Positions 10,331 to 20,992 of a stretch of DNA of 64,000 bases are shown here, piece by piece. Positions within the stretch are counted from its first letter, which is position 1, and each line of letters begins with the position of its first letter. Source of the DNA: Euleptes europaea (taxonomy: Eukaryota; Chordata; Lepidosauria; Squamata; Sphaerodactylidae). The translations under genes and the position numbers were made by a program. Under the pieces are notes generated by a model. That model did no database searches. It saw only the letters and a program-made list of their open reading frames with translations, and was not told the origin of the DNA. The stretch spans positions 7,943,821 through 8,007,820 of the forward strand of contig NC_079312.1 in NCBI RefSeq assembly GCF_029931775.1. The letters run 5' to 3'.

Positions 10331-11647
10331 CCTAGCCGCACCCGCCCGGCCACGCCGCCTGGGCAGGCCGCGCTGCTCACGGGGCCGCCTCCACACCGCC
10401 CGCCGGAGCTATATTCCCCTCAGCTATATTCCCACCAGCTTCCAAACCATCTCTGGTTGGGACTAATGTAGGGGGAGGGGGGCTTCTCATTTATATGGGA
10501 ACATAAAGTCCTGAAGCAGAAAGGAGCCTCCGCTGCCAGCCCCCCCCCCCCGCCCTTCGAGGCTCCAAGCAGCCTGCAGAATCTGTGTCAGGAAACAGGT
10601 GGGCTGGATCCTGCTTGGGGAGGGGGGGCTTCAAAGGAGTGGGCCACAATTCCTCTTGCCAGGGGTAATTCAAGGCTGGGGGGGGGGAAGTCTGCCCCTT
10701 CCCCAAATGCTTCTGGTCTCCTCCAGCAATCCCTTCTCCTTCCTCTCCCACCCCCCCAAGCAAATGCAAAGCCCGTCTTGCACGGAGAGAGGGAGGGGCG
10801 TCTGTGCTTTGCAGCCCCCACAGAGGACCGACATTTGGGCGGAGGGTTGCCTCGGCTCACTGTTTCTGCCCCACAGAAGGTCAGCGAGCCTAAAATCCTA
10901 GAGAGGCCACTTCCGGTCCACCCGTGGGAAAGCAACCTTCGTTGGTCTGAGGCGCAAAAACAGCCGCTCCTTCCGAGTGAGTCAAGGGGGGACTCCAGGG
11001 TTGGAAATGTGGGGTGGGTGGAAGGGAAGTGCGGTCAGAGGCAGGCGGGCCCCGATCTGGGAGGGAGGCCCCCCACCGAACTGCCCCCTCCCCCACCGAA
11101 CTGCCCCCTCCGGCTCTCCTCTTCCTTCCCACCTCTCTGCATAAGGCTGGAAGGGCGGAGATGTCGGAGCCGCGGCGGCGGCCAGCATGGAGGAGGAGGA
11201 GGCCGAAGGAGCCACAGCCAGGGAAGGAACGGCGGCGGTGGCTCCTTCGGCCTCTTCCTCCGCGCTGGCCACCGTTGCTACTTCCCTGGCCGCGACTCCG
11301 GCAGGTGGCGTGGAGGCGGCCCTGCGAGTGGCGCGGCCTGCCCAGACGGCGTGGCCGGGCGGGTGCGGCGAGGCCTGCCTGCGTTGTTCTTGGTGCTTGC
11401 TGCTCTCGAACAGCAAGAAGTCGGGTGGTGGGTCACTGCTGCTGCCGCCGCGGGACATGCTGGGAGAGGAGAGAAGGGGAGGAGGAGGTAAGTTTCCTGA
11501 AATCCCCCCTTAGTGGTGCCTCTCCCCCGGGTGACTCGCATATAAGCCAATGGCAAATTTTTCACCCCTTTTTTGGGGTTGAAAAACTCGGCTTATACTC
11601 GAGTATATACGGTATTCCTCTTTCAATATCCACAGTTGCTTGAGAAA

Positions 11648-11798
11648 GGGCTGTGGCTCAGCGGTGGAGGATCTGGTTGGCAACCAGAAAGTCCCCGGTT
11701 CAATTCCCGGCATGCATTTGTGGAGAGCTGCAGCTGGTCTGATCAGACAGTAATGACCTTGATAGACCAATGGTCTGATTCGGTATAAGGCTGCTTCG
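11648..11798 (+). repeat. tRNA-Ala-like SINE, right copy (A)
   Basis: A box 'gctgtggctcagcggtgg', B box 'ggttcaattccc', tail 'ccaatggtctgattcggtat'. Present at the same site in B (33036-33190) and C (41458-41610). Confidence 0.75.
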
Positions 11799-11821
11799 TG
11801 GTGGTTGTTTTCAGATGGTGA

Positions 11822-12073
<252 letters not shown>

Positions 12074-12109
12074 TGATTATTTATGCTTTGATTATTTATG
12101 ATTTGATTT

Positions 12110-12520
12110 GATTTGATCTAGAAGAGAGTAGAAGAGAGCAAGAGTCCAGTAAAGATTTGACAATATTTCTTAAAGACTTAAAGAAAAGACAGGGTATGAG
12201 CTTTCGTGAATTACAGCTCACCTCTTCAGATACAGCTAGAATGTGAGTCCGTCTGTCCTTAAGTAGGGAAGAGTGCATTCAGACACCCAATGGCAATAGC
12301 GTGTAAATGTTAGTAGCAGGTAAATGACATTAGCAGGGGTGATTGGATTAGGTGTGATATGCAGAGGGGTAGCAGGCATGGAGAAATCAGCATTGGTAAT
12401 GAGGAATCCCCGGAATGAGCTATTTATAGTCCACATTCTCACTGAAACTCAAGGAAGATTAGAGAGTGTAAGTAAGTTCAATCAATAGGGTGAAGAAACA
12501 GCTAATAAACAACGTTATAG
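12110..12520 (-). repeat. Unclassified interspersed repeat with CTGAAGA-hairpin-GAAA motif
   Basis: Shared with B at 33505-33915. On the minus strand it has CTGAAGA, one base, an 16-base foldback and GAAA (12229-12202). Similar repeats are common in turtles and lizards, but I cannot name the family from memory with safety. Confidence 0.5.
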
Positions 12521-12663
12521 GACTTGGATGGAAGGTCACCAAGGAGAAGACTGAGGTTGCTGTGCAGAGGAAAGCAATAGCAAACCACCTCTGCTCATCT
12601 CTTGGCTTGACAACCCGACTGTCTTGGGCTCGCCATGAGCTGATTGTAACTTAATGGCACAAA

Positions 12664-12665
<2 letters not shown>
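12519..12665 (+). repeat. SINE with BovB-like 3' end
   Basis: Ends in 'cgccatgagctgattgtaac' and 'ttaatggcac' followed by aaaattattatt, close to the BovB 3' end. Related copies at 14128-14310 and 33895-34080. The shared tail suggests mobilisation by the BovB machinery. Confidence 0.6.

Positions 12666-12717
<52 letters not shown>
12663..12717 (+). repeat. (ATT)n microsatellite
   Basis: About 18 uninterrupted ATT/TTA units forming the tail of the preceding SINE and abutting the BovB 3' end. Confidence 0.95.
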
Positions 12718-12719
<2 letters not shown>

Positions 12720-13152
12720 GTGTGTTAAGTGCCGTCAAGTCACTTCCGACTCATGGCGACCCTATGAATGAAAGTCCTCCAAAATGTCCTATCTTTGACA
12801 TCCTTGCTCAGATCTTGCAACCTGAAGGCTGTGGCTTCCTTTATTGAGTCAATCCATCTCTTGTTGGGTCTTCCTCTTTTTCTGCTGCCCTCAACTTTTC
12901 CTAACATGGCTGCCTTTTCCAGTGACTCTTGTCGTCTCATGACATGACCAAAATACAATAGCCTCAGTTTAGTCATTTTAGCTTCTAGGGTCACTTCAGG
13001 CTTGATTTGATCTATAACCCATTGATTGGTTTTTTTTGGCAGTCCACGGAATCCCTAACACTCTCCTCCAACACCACATTTCAAAGGAATCCATTTTCTT
13101 CCTATCAGCTTTCTTCACTGTCCAGCTTTCACACCCATACATAGTAATAGGG

Positions 13153-14041
13153 CAGGGATGGGGAACCTCAGGCCCGGGGGCCGTATGCGGTCCCCGAGGA
13201 CATTTTTTGTGGCCCTCAGGAGCTCCAGGGCCCTGCCCCGGAGGCGGGGCGCAGGGTGGCCCTCCCTGAGGGTGTTCCTGGGGCCGCGCCTTACAGGGGT
13301 ACTGCGGTACCCTTTGGACCTCCTTTCGCCAACTGTCGGCTGTCGGTCTGCGAGAGGAGAGGGGAGGGAGAGGGATGCTTCCCCCAAGGCTGCCCCCTAC
13401 AGCCACAGCATGCAGGAATGCAGCGGCACATTGTAAGCCCCTCTCGCTGCCTGTTGGCTGTTGAGCTGCAAGAGGGAGGGGGGGAAAGAGGCCGGCGGCT
13501 CCCAGCGGCAGAGCATGCATGTGGGAGTCGATCGGGCTTCCGGGGGGGGGGGCTTTTGTGGACTCTGGGGGGGGGAGGGCATGAAGACTGGGGCCCAGTC
13601 GCGTGGGGCCAGTGTGCGCAGGTGTGTGTGGGTGGGAAGGCTTTTCTCTCTTCCTCTTTTTCTGTCACTCTTTCTCCTTTCTCTCCCTCTCTTTCTGTCT
13701 CTTTCTTTGTCTCCCTCCGTCCTTTTCTTTCTTTCTCTCCATTTCTTTCTCCCTTTCTCTCTCTTTCTCCCTCCCTTCCTTTTCCTTTTTCTGTTTTCCT
13801 TCCTTCCTTGCCGATCGACTGTGGGCTGTGCCCCCATGGCACCTCGTTTGCTCGGGCCCACCACTGGCTGCCCTCCCACCTGTGTGGCCTCCCCTGGGGT
13901 TGCCAACCTCCAGGTGGTGGCTGGAGACCTGGCAACCCTAGCCTCTCCCCCCCCACCAGGAGATCTACACCTGGTATGGCCCCTGAATGATGTCATAAAT
14001 GTGCAAATGGCCCTTGGCAGGAAAAACGTTCCCCACCCCTG
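13153..14041. mobile_element. hAT non-autonomous element, 889 bases, in BovB
   Basis: Ends CAGGGATGGGGAAC and GTTCCCCACCCCTG, flanked by a perfect 8-base repeat 'taataggg' (13145-13152, 14042-14049). Inside are a pyrimidine-rich tract (13640-13810) and, near the right side, a short GTTGCC-type repeat (about 13905-13947). Long overlapping frames here are compositional. Confidence 0.9.
13640..13810 (+). repeat. Pyrimidine tract (CTTT/CTCT)n
   Basis: A 170-base stretch almost entirely C and T on the + strand, a mirror-repeat-rich tract of the kind that can form triplex DNA. Confidence 0.85.
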
Positions 14042-14127
14042 TAATAGGGAATACGATGGCATGAATTAATCTAGTCTTGGTGGCCAGTGACACATCCTTA
14101 CACTTCAAAATATTTTCTAGCTTCCAG

Positions 14128-14310
14128 CTAATAAACAGTGATCTAGAACTTGGACGGAAGGTCACCAAGGAGAAGACTGAGGTTGCTGTGCAGAGGAATG
14201 CAATGGCAAACCACCTCTGCTCATCTCTTGGCTTGACAACCCCACGGTCTTGGGCTCGCCATGAGATGATTGCAACTTAATGGCACAAAATTATTATTAT
14301 TATTTATAGG
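14128..14310 (+). repeat. SINE with BovB-like 3' end and (ATT) tail
   Basis: Near-identical to 12519-12665 and 33895-34080: 'ggaaggtcaccaaggagaag' body and 'acttaatggcacaaaatt' end. Confidence 0.6.
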
Positions 14311-15123
14311 ACTGGTTTAGCAGAAATCTGAAACAAGTCTTGAGTATTAAATATGACATGTTAGGCAATGTGCGCTACGGTAGGGGAGGGGGAGAGGGGA
14401 GGGGAGGGGAGGTGGGGAACTTGCCATTGTTGCTGCCGCCGTGACTGCCACCGCCGCCGGGCCCGGCCAGCTTCCCCCGGCCTGCTGCGGACAGCAGGGG
14501 CCGCAGGAAGGCTGCGCGCCGGCGGCGCCGGGACAGCTTCCCACAGCCAGCAGCGGCCTCCTGCAGGTGCAGGAAGGCCGCGTGCTGCCGCGCCAGGCAA
14601 GCCTCCCTTGGCCCGCTGCAGCCGGCGGGGGCCCCAGGAAGGCTGCGCGCCGCCGCTGCTGGGCCCGGCAAGCCTCCCCCGGCCCGCTGCAGCCGGCGGG
14701 GGCCGCACGCCGCTGCTGCTGGGCCCGGCAAGCCTCCCCCGGCCCGCTGCAGCTGGCGGGGGCCGCTGGAAGGCCACGCGCCGCCGCTGCTGGGCCCAGC
14801 CAGCCTCCCCCGGCCAGCAGCGGCCTGCGAGGGCCGCAGGAAGGCTGCATGCCGGCGCCGGGCCCGAGCAGCTTAGTGCGGCCAGCAGCAGCCTCCTGTG
14901 GGTGCAGGAAGGCCGCGCGCCGCCGCTGCCGGGCCCGGCCAGCCTTCCCCGGCCAGCAGCGGCCTGCGGGGACCGCCTGCGGGTGCAGGAAGGACGCGCC
15001 ACCACCGGCTGCACCGATTCGCCGCCTCTCCCGCCCTTGGATGGCACTGGGGTTGGGGTGGGTTGGGAGGGCCCGGGAGGCCAATGGGAGGGCGACCTGG
15101 GGCAGGGGCGAGGTCATCCCTAC

Positions 15124-15153
15124 GCTCTAAAATGGCGGCCGCCATTTTAGAGC
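15124..15153. repeat. Perfect 30-base palindrome
   Basis: Two 15-base arms with no spacer centred on AATGGCGGCCGCCATT. It lies in the pogo derivative just left of a second hairpin. Confidence 0.9.
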
Positions 15154-15170
15154 ACAGCATTACCAGTAAA

Positions 15171-15221
15171 GGGAATTTCTTATTGACCCTCGGCTTATAC
15201 GCGGGTCAATAAGAAATTCCC
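15171..15221. repeat. Inverted repeat, 19-base arms, 13-base loop
   Basis: Arms gggaatttcttattgaccc (15171-15189) and its exact complement (15203-15221). Could be an internal subterminal structure of the pogo derivative. Confidence 0.9.
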
Positions 15222-15371
15222 TTTTCTGGCCTCCAATTTTGGGGGGTCGGCTTATACTCGGGTCGCCTTATACCCAAGTATATACGGTACATTTGTAGAA
15301 ATGTAATGCAGTGACAGCAAGATAACAAATAGCAACAAGTAACTTGTATTAGTTGCGATGTCCGTTCCCTG

Positions 15372-15575
15372 ACCTGGATAGGCCAGGTTAGCTCAGTCTT
15401 GTCAGGTCTTGGAAGCTAAGTAGGGTTGACCCTGGTGAGTACTTGGATGGGAGGCCATGCGTCTACAGAGGGGGGCAGGGAATGGCAAACCACTTCTGGA
15501 CACCTCTTGCCTTGAAAACCCTACTGGGTTGTCTAAGTCAGCTGTGGTTTGATGGCACTTTCCACCTCCACCAGT
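15372..15575 (+). repeat. 5S rRNA-derived SINE (A)
   Basis: The head has 'ggaagctaagtagggttg' and 'gtgagtacttggatgggagg', the internal promoter region of 5S rRNA. The tail 'gtcagctgtggtttgatggc' with a final 'ac' resembles the BovB 3' end. It is a SINE and not a 5S gene, since the flanking 5S sequence is absent. A full copy is at 34731-34925 and a tail at 48866-48965. Confidence 0.8.
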
Positions 15576-15759
15576 ATTGTCCACCGCCCTATTCCGTCTG
15601 TTGAAATGCTTTCCAGAATTGTTCAACATAGCCTTATTTCTTTATAAAAATGTCCTCCCATCTGCTGTGGAAGTGGTTGTCCCTGGACATATGTGGTTGG
15701 CCATGAGGTTTTCAGCCTGACCAATAGCATTTGTATAATCCCAAACTCCCACTTTAACT

Positions 15760-16115
15760 GACATGTCAATTGTGCATCCCCTTGAAATGGGTGATGAATG
15801 TAATTGCCGTCTTTACAGTGTATCGGTTAGAACTGGCAATTGTATGTGTAGTCTGAAGAGGAGAAGACTGAGAGGTGACATGATAACCATCTTCAAGTCC
15901 TTGAAGGGCTGTCACATAGAGGAGGGTGCCGAGTTGTTTTCTGTTGACCTAGAAGGTCAGACCATCGGGTTGAAATTAAATGAAAAGAGTTTCCGTCTAG
16001 ACATTAGGAACAATTTTCGAACGGTTAGAGCAGTTCCTTAGTGGAACAGGCTTCCTCAGGAGGTGGTGGGAAGAGGTTAGATGGCCACTTTTAGCAATGC
16101 TGATTCTATGACCTT
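15760..16115 (+). repeat. CR1 LINE, C-terminal coding plus 3' UTR
   Basis: Encodes RRLRGDMITIFKSLKG and the ELFSVD... signature of the CR1 C-terminus, followed by the 'gaacaggcttcctcaggagg' 3' region. Not intact. Confidence 0.8.
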
Positions 16116-16119
16116 AGGC

Positions 16120-16982
16120 CAGGGGTCGGCAAACTCATTAGTCAAAAGAGCCAAATATCAACAGTACAACGATTGAGATTTCTTTTGAGAGCCAAATTTC
16201 TTAAACTTAAACTATATAGGTAGGTACACTGTTTATTAACTTAATAAACTTTAATTAAAGTTTTAAGTCTTAATTAAACTATAGGTACACTGAATAAAAC
16301 TTGATATCATACTTAATAGTGATCTTATTTATTGATAACAAATTGTAAGTCCCTGCCATTTCCCCCTCCCCGTCCGGAGTCCTCGTCTGGAGGCCTGGTC
16401 TACCGCCATAAAAGCCTATTGGTGGACCTGGCCTCCGGCTGAGTCCCATTGGGAGGCCAGGTCTACCCATTGTCTTTCTTGGCAGTAGACCTGGCCTCCG
16501 GAGGCCCATAGAAGCCAGTTGGTAGACCTGGCCTCTGAAGGGTGCCTTTTCCCCCTCCTTGGAGTCCAGGTCTACCGCCAAGAAAGCCAGTGGGTAGACA
16601 TGGCCTCCCAATGGGACTCAGCCGGAGGCCAGGTCTACCAAAGGAAGCCCGCCCCGCCCAACAGCTGATAGGCGGGGGGGCAGGAACCGCCGAGCTGCCC
16701 GCCCAGCAATCGCGCATCTAGATGGGAGGGGAGGCTTTAGCCTCCCAACCATTGAGGGCAAGGGAAAGGGGGACCCGGCTATTCTCCACAGCGGCGGGGG
16801 GGGGGAGAGACAGCGCCCCCGCTCGCCCGCTCTCTCTCTCTCTCTCAGGCATGCCAGCTCCGCAGCCCGGCTGCCAGCGCGAGCGGGCGCAAGAGCAGGG
16901 GCTCCGAACCAAGTTCGGAGAGCCGCACTCAACGGGCCAAAGAGCCGCATGCGGCTCTGGAGCCGCAGTTTTGAGACCCCTG
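16120..16982. mobile_element. hAT non-autonomous element with CAGGGGTCGGCAAAC terminus
   Basis: Left end CAGGGGTCGGCAAAC, right end 'ttttgagacccctg'. It sits between CR1 and L1 sequence and the flanks do not match each other, so the junction was probably formed by recombination. First 220 bases match the element at 35308-37444. Confidence 0.7.
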
Positions 16983-18571
16983 GTATAGATAGACGTTTGT
17001 TTCCAGGTTCCTGCCAAAACAACTCTCGCAGCCATTGTAGCATATTTAAACAGATCTTTAAATCTCGTAGGTAGGTCAGATGGTGTTATGCTTAGTAAAA
17101 ACTATCTTGGGTCTAGATTTATTTTTTATTTAAGCATATTTTGTATTTCACCTTGAATTTCACCTTGAATTTCACACCCCTTTTTTTCCTTCAAGCGGGA
17201 CATCTGAGAGATCATGTAGGGCATCATGTACCTTCTATAGAACGTCTAAGACTTATTCCAATTTTCTTTTTCTTCTTGGCTTGCGGTATATTTCAATTCA
17301 AGGGTGCAAAGTTTTCCCCCTGTTTCCATTGTAACCATCTCACCAAAGTTTGCATCCATTTGATCATATTTGTCTTGACTTGTTCTGCTTCCGAATCATA
17401 TTTCAATAATAATAATTTATAAAAAATTTCCTAAAAGATGGTCATTACTCTTAGTTACTATTGTCTCAAATTCCGTTAACTCTTGCAATATCCCAGATTT
17501 TAGACCATCTTGTTTTAGGTTGGATCTCAGTTGAAGGTATGTCAGGCAACTCATGTTTTTAAACTTGTCTTGGGGCACTAGTAGACTTTTGATCTCTCCT
17601 GTGGAGTCCGCCATGCCACGATATGTTAAAAATTGTTCGTTTCTCAGTGCAATGACTTCGTAATATGCTTCAGTCGGTGACTGGAGGGCGAGAGATTCTC
17701 GCTGGAGGGTGAGAGATTCAAAACAGATAAAAGGAAATATTTTTTCACACAATGCACAGTTAAATTGTGGAACTCTCTGCCCCAGGATGTGGTGATGGCT
17801 GCCAGCTTGGAGGGCTTTAAAAGGTATGTCAGCCAACTCATGTTTTTAAACTTGTCTTGGAGCACTAGTAGAGTTTTGATCTCTCCTGTGGAGTCCACCA
17901 TGTCACGATATGTTAAAAATTGTTCGTTTCTCAGTGCAATATCTTCGTGATATGCTTCAGTCGGTGACATTATAGATGGCGGAGAGGGGTTAATTCTCTT
18001 TTTGTGTCTGTTCCAGACTTTTAAGATCGTTGGCTTAATATCGCAGTCTTCGGGGGTTTTGCCTGGTTGGAGCGGACACTTGGGATTCCATAAAACCTTA
18101 TGGAAACCTTGTGAAAGACCAGCTCTTTCCAATATGATGTTTCTGTTCTTGGGGTGCTTAATCCAAGCTGCAATCCACGTCAAACAGGAAGCATGGTAGT
18201 ATAGTTTAAAATGCGGTAGCGCTAGTCCACCTGTTTTTCTATCATCTTGTAGAACTTTGAATCTGACTCTTGGCTTCTTCCCATTCCAGACAAAATGGTT
18301 GATTTGTCCCTGCCAACAGTCTTTCATTGTGTCAGTTATACGTATTGGTAAAAATTGGAATAGGAAGTTTAACCTTGGAAGTACGTTCATCTTTATTGTT
18401 CATATTCTTCCCAGTCAGGAAATAGTCATCTTTGTCCATCGGTTCAGGTCTTTTTCTATTTCTCCCCAAATTCTTACATAGTTCATTTTGAAAAGTGTCT
18501 TATTTTGTGAAGATATATTGATGCCTAGATACTTAAGGCACCAGACAAGGATGTCCACTTTCACCACTGTA
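16983..18571 (-). mobile_element. L1 LINE, ORF2 C-terminal part (A)
   Basis: Minus-strand pieces of L1 ORF2 after the reverse transcriptase: FQFLPIRITDTMKDCWQ, FVWNGKKPRVRFKVLQ, GGLALPHFKLYYHA, and TMAARVVLAGTWKQT further toward the C-terminus. The copy is 3'-truncated by the hAT junction at 16983 and has an internal duplication around a CR1 fragment (17683-17823). Its right end, next to 'tgtaaggtgcttt', matches that of the L1 in unit C (62578), so the insertion predates the duplication. Confidence 0.85.
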
Positions 18572-18596
18572 AGGTGCTTTGAGACTTATGGTAGAG

Positions 18597-18984
18597 CAGG
18601 GGTGGGGAACCTTTTTTCCGCCAAGGGCCATTTGGATATTTATAACATCATTCGTGGGCCATACAAAATTATCAACTTAAAATTAGCCAGCCACTACGTT
18701 TCTCCATGGCCCAGGGGTGGGGGGTGGGGAAGGGTTAACACAGTTTCTTGGGTGGTCCTAGCAGCTCCATCGCTGAAGATTCTTCTGCAAGGGGGGGGGG
18801 AAGGTAGCTTTTCTCGGCAAAAGAAATTCACATCTGCCTTGAATAGAGTCTCCTTCTGTCCGTGGGAGGGAATCTCCAGTCTTAGATCCTTCTGAGCTAG
18901 AGATCTGCCAGGACCCACAAAGGGCCAGGCCAAATGATTTCCCGGGCCTTAAACGGCCCCCGGACCTGACATTCCCCACCCCTG
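18597..18984. mobile_element. hAT MITE, 388 bases
   Basis: Ends CAGGGGTGGGGAACC and ATTCCCCACCCCTG, with a perfect 8-base flank 'tggtagag' (18589-18596, 18985-18992). Absent from B and C. Same family as 13153-14041 and 43029-43362. Confidence 0.9.
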
Positions 18985-19046
18985 TGGTAGAGGAAAGCAA
19001 GGTATGAAAACTAACTCTTCTTTCCTTCTCTCTCGTTGCCTTTTAG

Positions 19047-19208
19047 AAGGTGAACATAGAAAGGATGATGTAGGAATGCATGATTCTTTTGTCGTAACTA
19101 TTCCATTTGTTTCCTCCAAAGCAATTCCCAAGCTTGGCCTCATCTCCTGGCTACAGGAAAGTGAAGCACCATTTTCTCCAGACTCTGAAGATGAGGAGCA
19201 GTCGGCAG
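19047..19208 (+). CDS. Gene A KRAB-B-like exon
   Basis: A 162-base exon with acceptor 'gttgccttttag' (AG at 19045-19046) and donor gtgggt at 19209, phase 1 at both ends. It reads through SKAIPKLGLISWLQESEAPF and ends PDSEDEEQSA. The K-x-GLISWLQE-x-E-x-P core resembles KRAB-B (KPDLIS-LEQG-EPW), which strengthens repression by KRAB-A. The N-terminal half (EGEHRKDDVGMHDSFVVTI) is not a standard KRAB-B part. The exon is conserved and open in B, frameshifted in C. The upstream polypyrimidine tract comes from a SINE tail. Confidence 0.8.
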
Positions 19209-19574
19209 GTGGGTGCTTAGATAGGTGCTGGATGCCTTGGTTGGCTGGGGAAGGAGGGATTTCCATGGAGGGCAGCTAGGTGTTTTGAATGGCCACAATC
19301 CTTCAGGCTGGGAGCTCATGTACCCAGGGATACTTCCCACAGTTCCACTGACCTTTCATTCCTCGTAAAATTTGGCATGGGATGGGAATGCTGCAACAGT
19401 CCTGTTCTTCAGTGTTGATCTAGATTTGTGAGTCTTGGATCTTGACTTTGATTCCATCCGCCTGGAAGTGTTGATAGGTCTGAGGAAAGATAAGGAGTAG
19501 CTGCAGGGTGGGGAGATCTACTGATTGTCAAGGAAATGAACCATTATAACCAAAAGAAGAATATATACACAATG

Positions 19575-19960
19575 ATACACTTTAGCATAGCAGTGTGTGT
19601 GAATACGATCATTGGGTACAGGCGGGCTGTAAATTAAATATGAGCAGCCAGTGTGGTGCAACAGCAAAAATGGCTAATCTGATTTTGGAGTATATCAACA
19701 GAGGCATAACATCCAAATCGCAAGATGTCATAGTACTGCCATACACTGCATTGGTCAGGCTGCACCTGGCGTACTTTGTGTAGTTCTGGGGGCCTTAGCT
19801 CAAAAAGGATGTGGACTAAATGAAGCAGATGCAGAAAGAGCGGCGAGGATGCCTAGAGGCCTGGAGACCAAGCCCGACGAGGAAAGGCTGAGGGACTTGG
19901 GAATTTTCACTCTGGAGAAGAGGAGGTTAAGGGGAGACATGAAAGGCTGTCACTGAGGGC
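19575..19960 (+). repeat. CR1 LINE C-terminal fragment
   Basis: Reads [17 protein letters not shown] and [11 protein letters not shown], the CR1 polyprotein C-terminus, then 'ctctggagaagaggaggtta'. Equivalent in B at 39350-39640 and C at 63230-63490. Confidence 0.8.
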
Positions 19961-19976
19961 ACGGGCTGTTCTTCTT

Positions 19977-20180
19977 GGCAGCAGAGGATAGGGCTTGCAA
20001 TAATTGGTTGGAATTATTTACCTATTCGATTCGATTTCTTGCCCGCCCTCCCAGGCCAAGGCTGGGCTCAGGGTGGGTCACATCATTTAAAATACACATC
20101 AACCATAAAATAATTCCATTTCAACTAAAACTAGGCAAATCTCAAGATGGTGCACCAATTTCTACCAATTTGACTGAATA
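19977..20180 (-). repeat. L2-type SINE/LINE tail
   Basis: Reverse complement has the 'gagcccagccttggcctggg' and 'gggcgggcaagaaatcg' type tail common to squamate L2-related repeats. Confidence 0.5.
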
Positions 20181-20992
20181 GACTGGCAGGTCAGCCCCTC
20201 AAGTGGATTCTAGCGTAAAGTACCGAAAAGGGTGGGGGTAACCGGGAGCCCGGTGGAAAGGTATTGGCTGGACGCACAGTGTTACTGAAGTTAAGCCACG
20301 ATCATTTTGTGACTGGCTCTGCCTCCTATGGCAGCCATTTTGTGGCAGCCATTTTGTTGCTGCGCCCATCATAACGTGTCAGGATTCCAGATGTCCCACA
20401 GGCTCAAAAAAAATATAATCAGCATATGGATAAGAGTCACAAAACCTCGGACAACATTGCTCCAGGAATTCTGTGTGAATATTAAATAAATGCCACTGAT
20501 TTAACACAGTTTGTACCCCACTTTTTTGCCTCATCATAGCCACCAAAGCGGCTATCAAATTTATTGTTAGATTTATTTATTTGTGATTTATTTTTTAAAT
20601 TAAACCATATTAAATGAGATTGCATCTTAAAAACCATTAAAATGACCAAAAACACATTATTAAAACAATTGAAACCAGAGCTAAAATAAGGAAGACTCAT
20701 TGAGGGAATGTTAAACAAACTAAAAAGTCTTCACCCCCTTCGTCAGAAGATGGTAATCAGAGGGGGCAGGAGTATCTCCTTAGGAAGGGGGTTTCAGAGT
20801 TCCGGTGCCACAATCAAGAAGACCCTTTCCTGGATTGCCACCGCCTCCTCTCAGAAGGCAGGGCGCTTGAAACAGAGCCTCTGAAGATGAACATCATAGT
20901 CAGGTAGGTTCATAAGGCAGTAGGTCGCTATTCAGGTTTGATGGTCCCAAACCATACAGTACTTTAAAGATCAGCACCAGCCTCTGTGTAAT
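20181..20992. other. Intron sequence, probable old repeat remnants
   Basis: No gene seen. The segment 20510-20990 has phrases ('tttaaagatcagcaccagcc') typical of old interspersed repeats of squamates in minus orientation, unclassified. 20181-20500 shows nothing I can name. Confidence 0.4.

Larger units (their letters stand above)
7556..11612 (-). mobile_element. pogo/Tigger-type DNA transposon, 4057 bases, nested repeats inside
   Basis: Left end CCATATATACTCATGTATAA and right end 'gagtatatacgg' form an inverted pair, flanked by a TA on each side (7554-7555, 11613-11614). Unit B shows the empty site ('ttcaggtatccctc' near 32997), proving insertion after duplication. A minus-strand transposase occupies 7887-9188. 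The remainder holds a tandemly doubled SINE (9521-10102) and GC-rich minisatellite sequence (10105-10330 and 11160-11480). TA duplication and the transposase type both fit the Tc1/mariner-pogo superfamily. Confidence 0.9.
12716..14128 (-). mobile_element. RTE-BovB LINE, 5'-truncated, split by a hAT
   Basis: Minus-strand BovB 3' part. It begins at the 3' terminus (tgtgtgttaagtgccgtcaa on +), with the C-terminal coding pieces LRLLYFGHVMRRQESLEK, KVEGSRKRGRPNKRW and, across the inserted hAT, YGCESWTVKKADRKK and FEMWCWRRVLG. These match the end of the BovB endonuclease/reverse-transcriptase protein. The coding sequence is interrupted by the hAT at 13153-14041 and is not functional. Confidence 0.9.
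14381..15289. mobile_element. pogo-related non-autonomous element with GC-rich tandem repeats
   Basis: The right end carries 'cggcttatactcgggtcg' and 'agtatatacgg' followed by TA (15288-15289), the same terminus as the pogo element at 7556-11612. The left terminus is not recognisable. Unit B reads through the site ('atggtattacgtttg' near 34438). The interior 14400-15000 is a GC-rich tandem array with a unit near 65-70 bases ('gggcccggcaagcctccccc' core). The frames of over 200 codons that cross it are repeat-driven. Confidence 0.7.

Noticed and set aside
10778-11643. Long frames of up to 237 codons
   Set aside because: Inside pogo cargo, GC-rich and repeated, overlapping in many phases, no recognised domain.
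13256-14069. Frames of 200-244 codons on both strands
   Set aside because: They lie in a hAT interior over a pyrimidine tract and read as Ser/Phe/Leu or Arg/Lys/Glu runs in overlapping phases; no domain.
14347-15150. Frames of 228-260 codons on both strands
   Set aside because: GC-rich tandem repeat leaves stops rare in every phase; Ala/Gly/Arg/Pro composition follows the repeat.
15380-15460. 5S rRNA gene
   Set aside because: Only the central part of 5S is present, and three copies share a SINE tail; it is a SINE.
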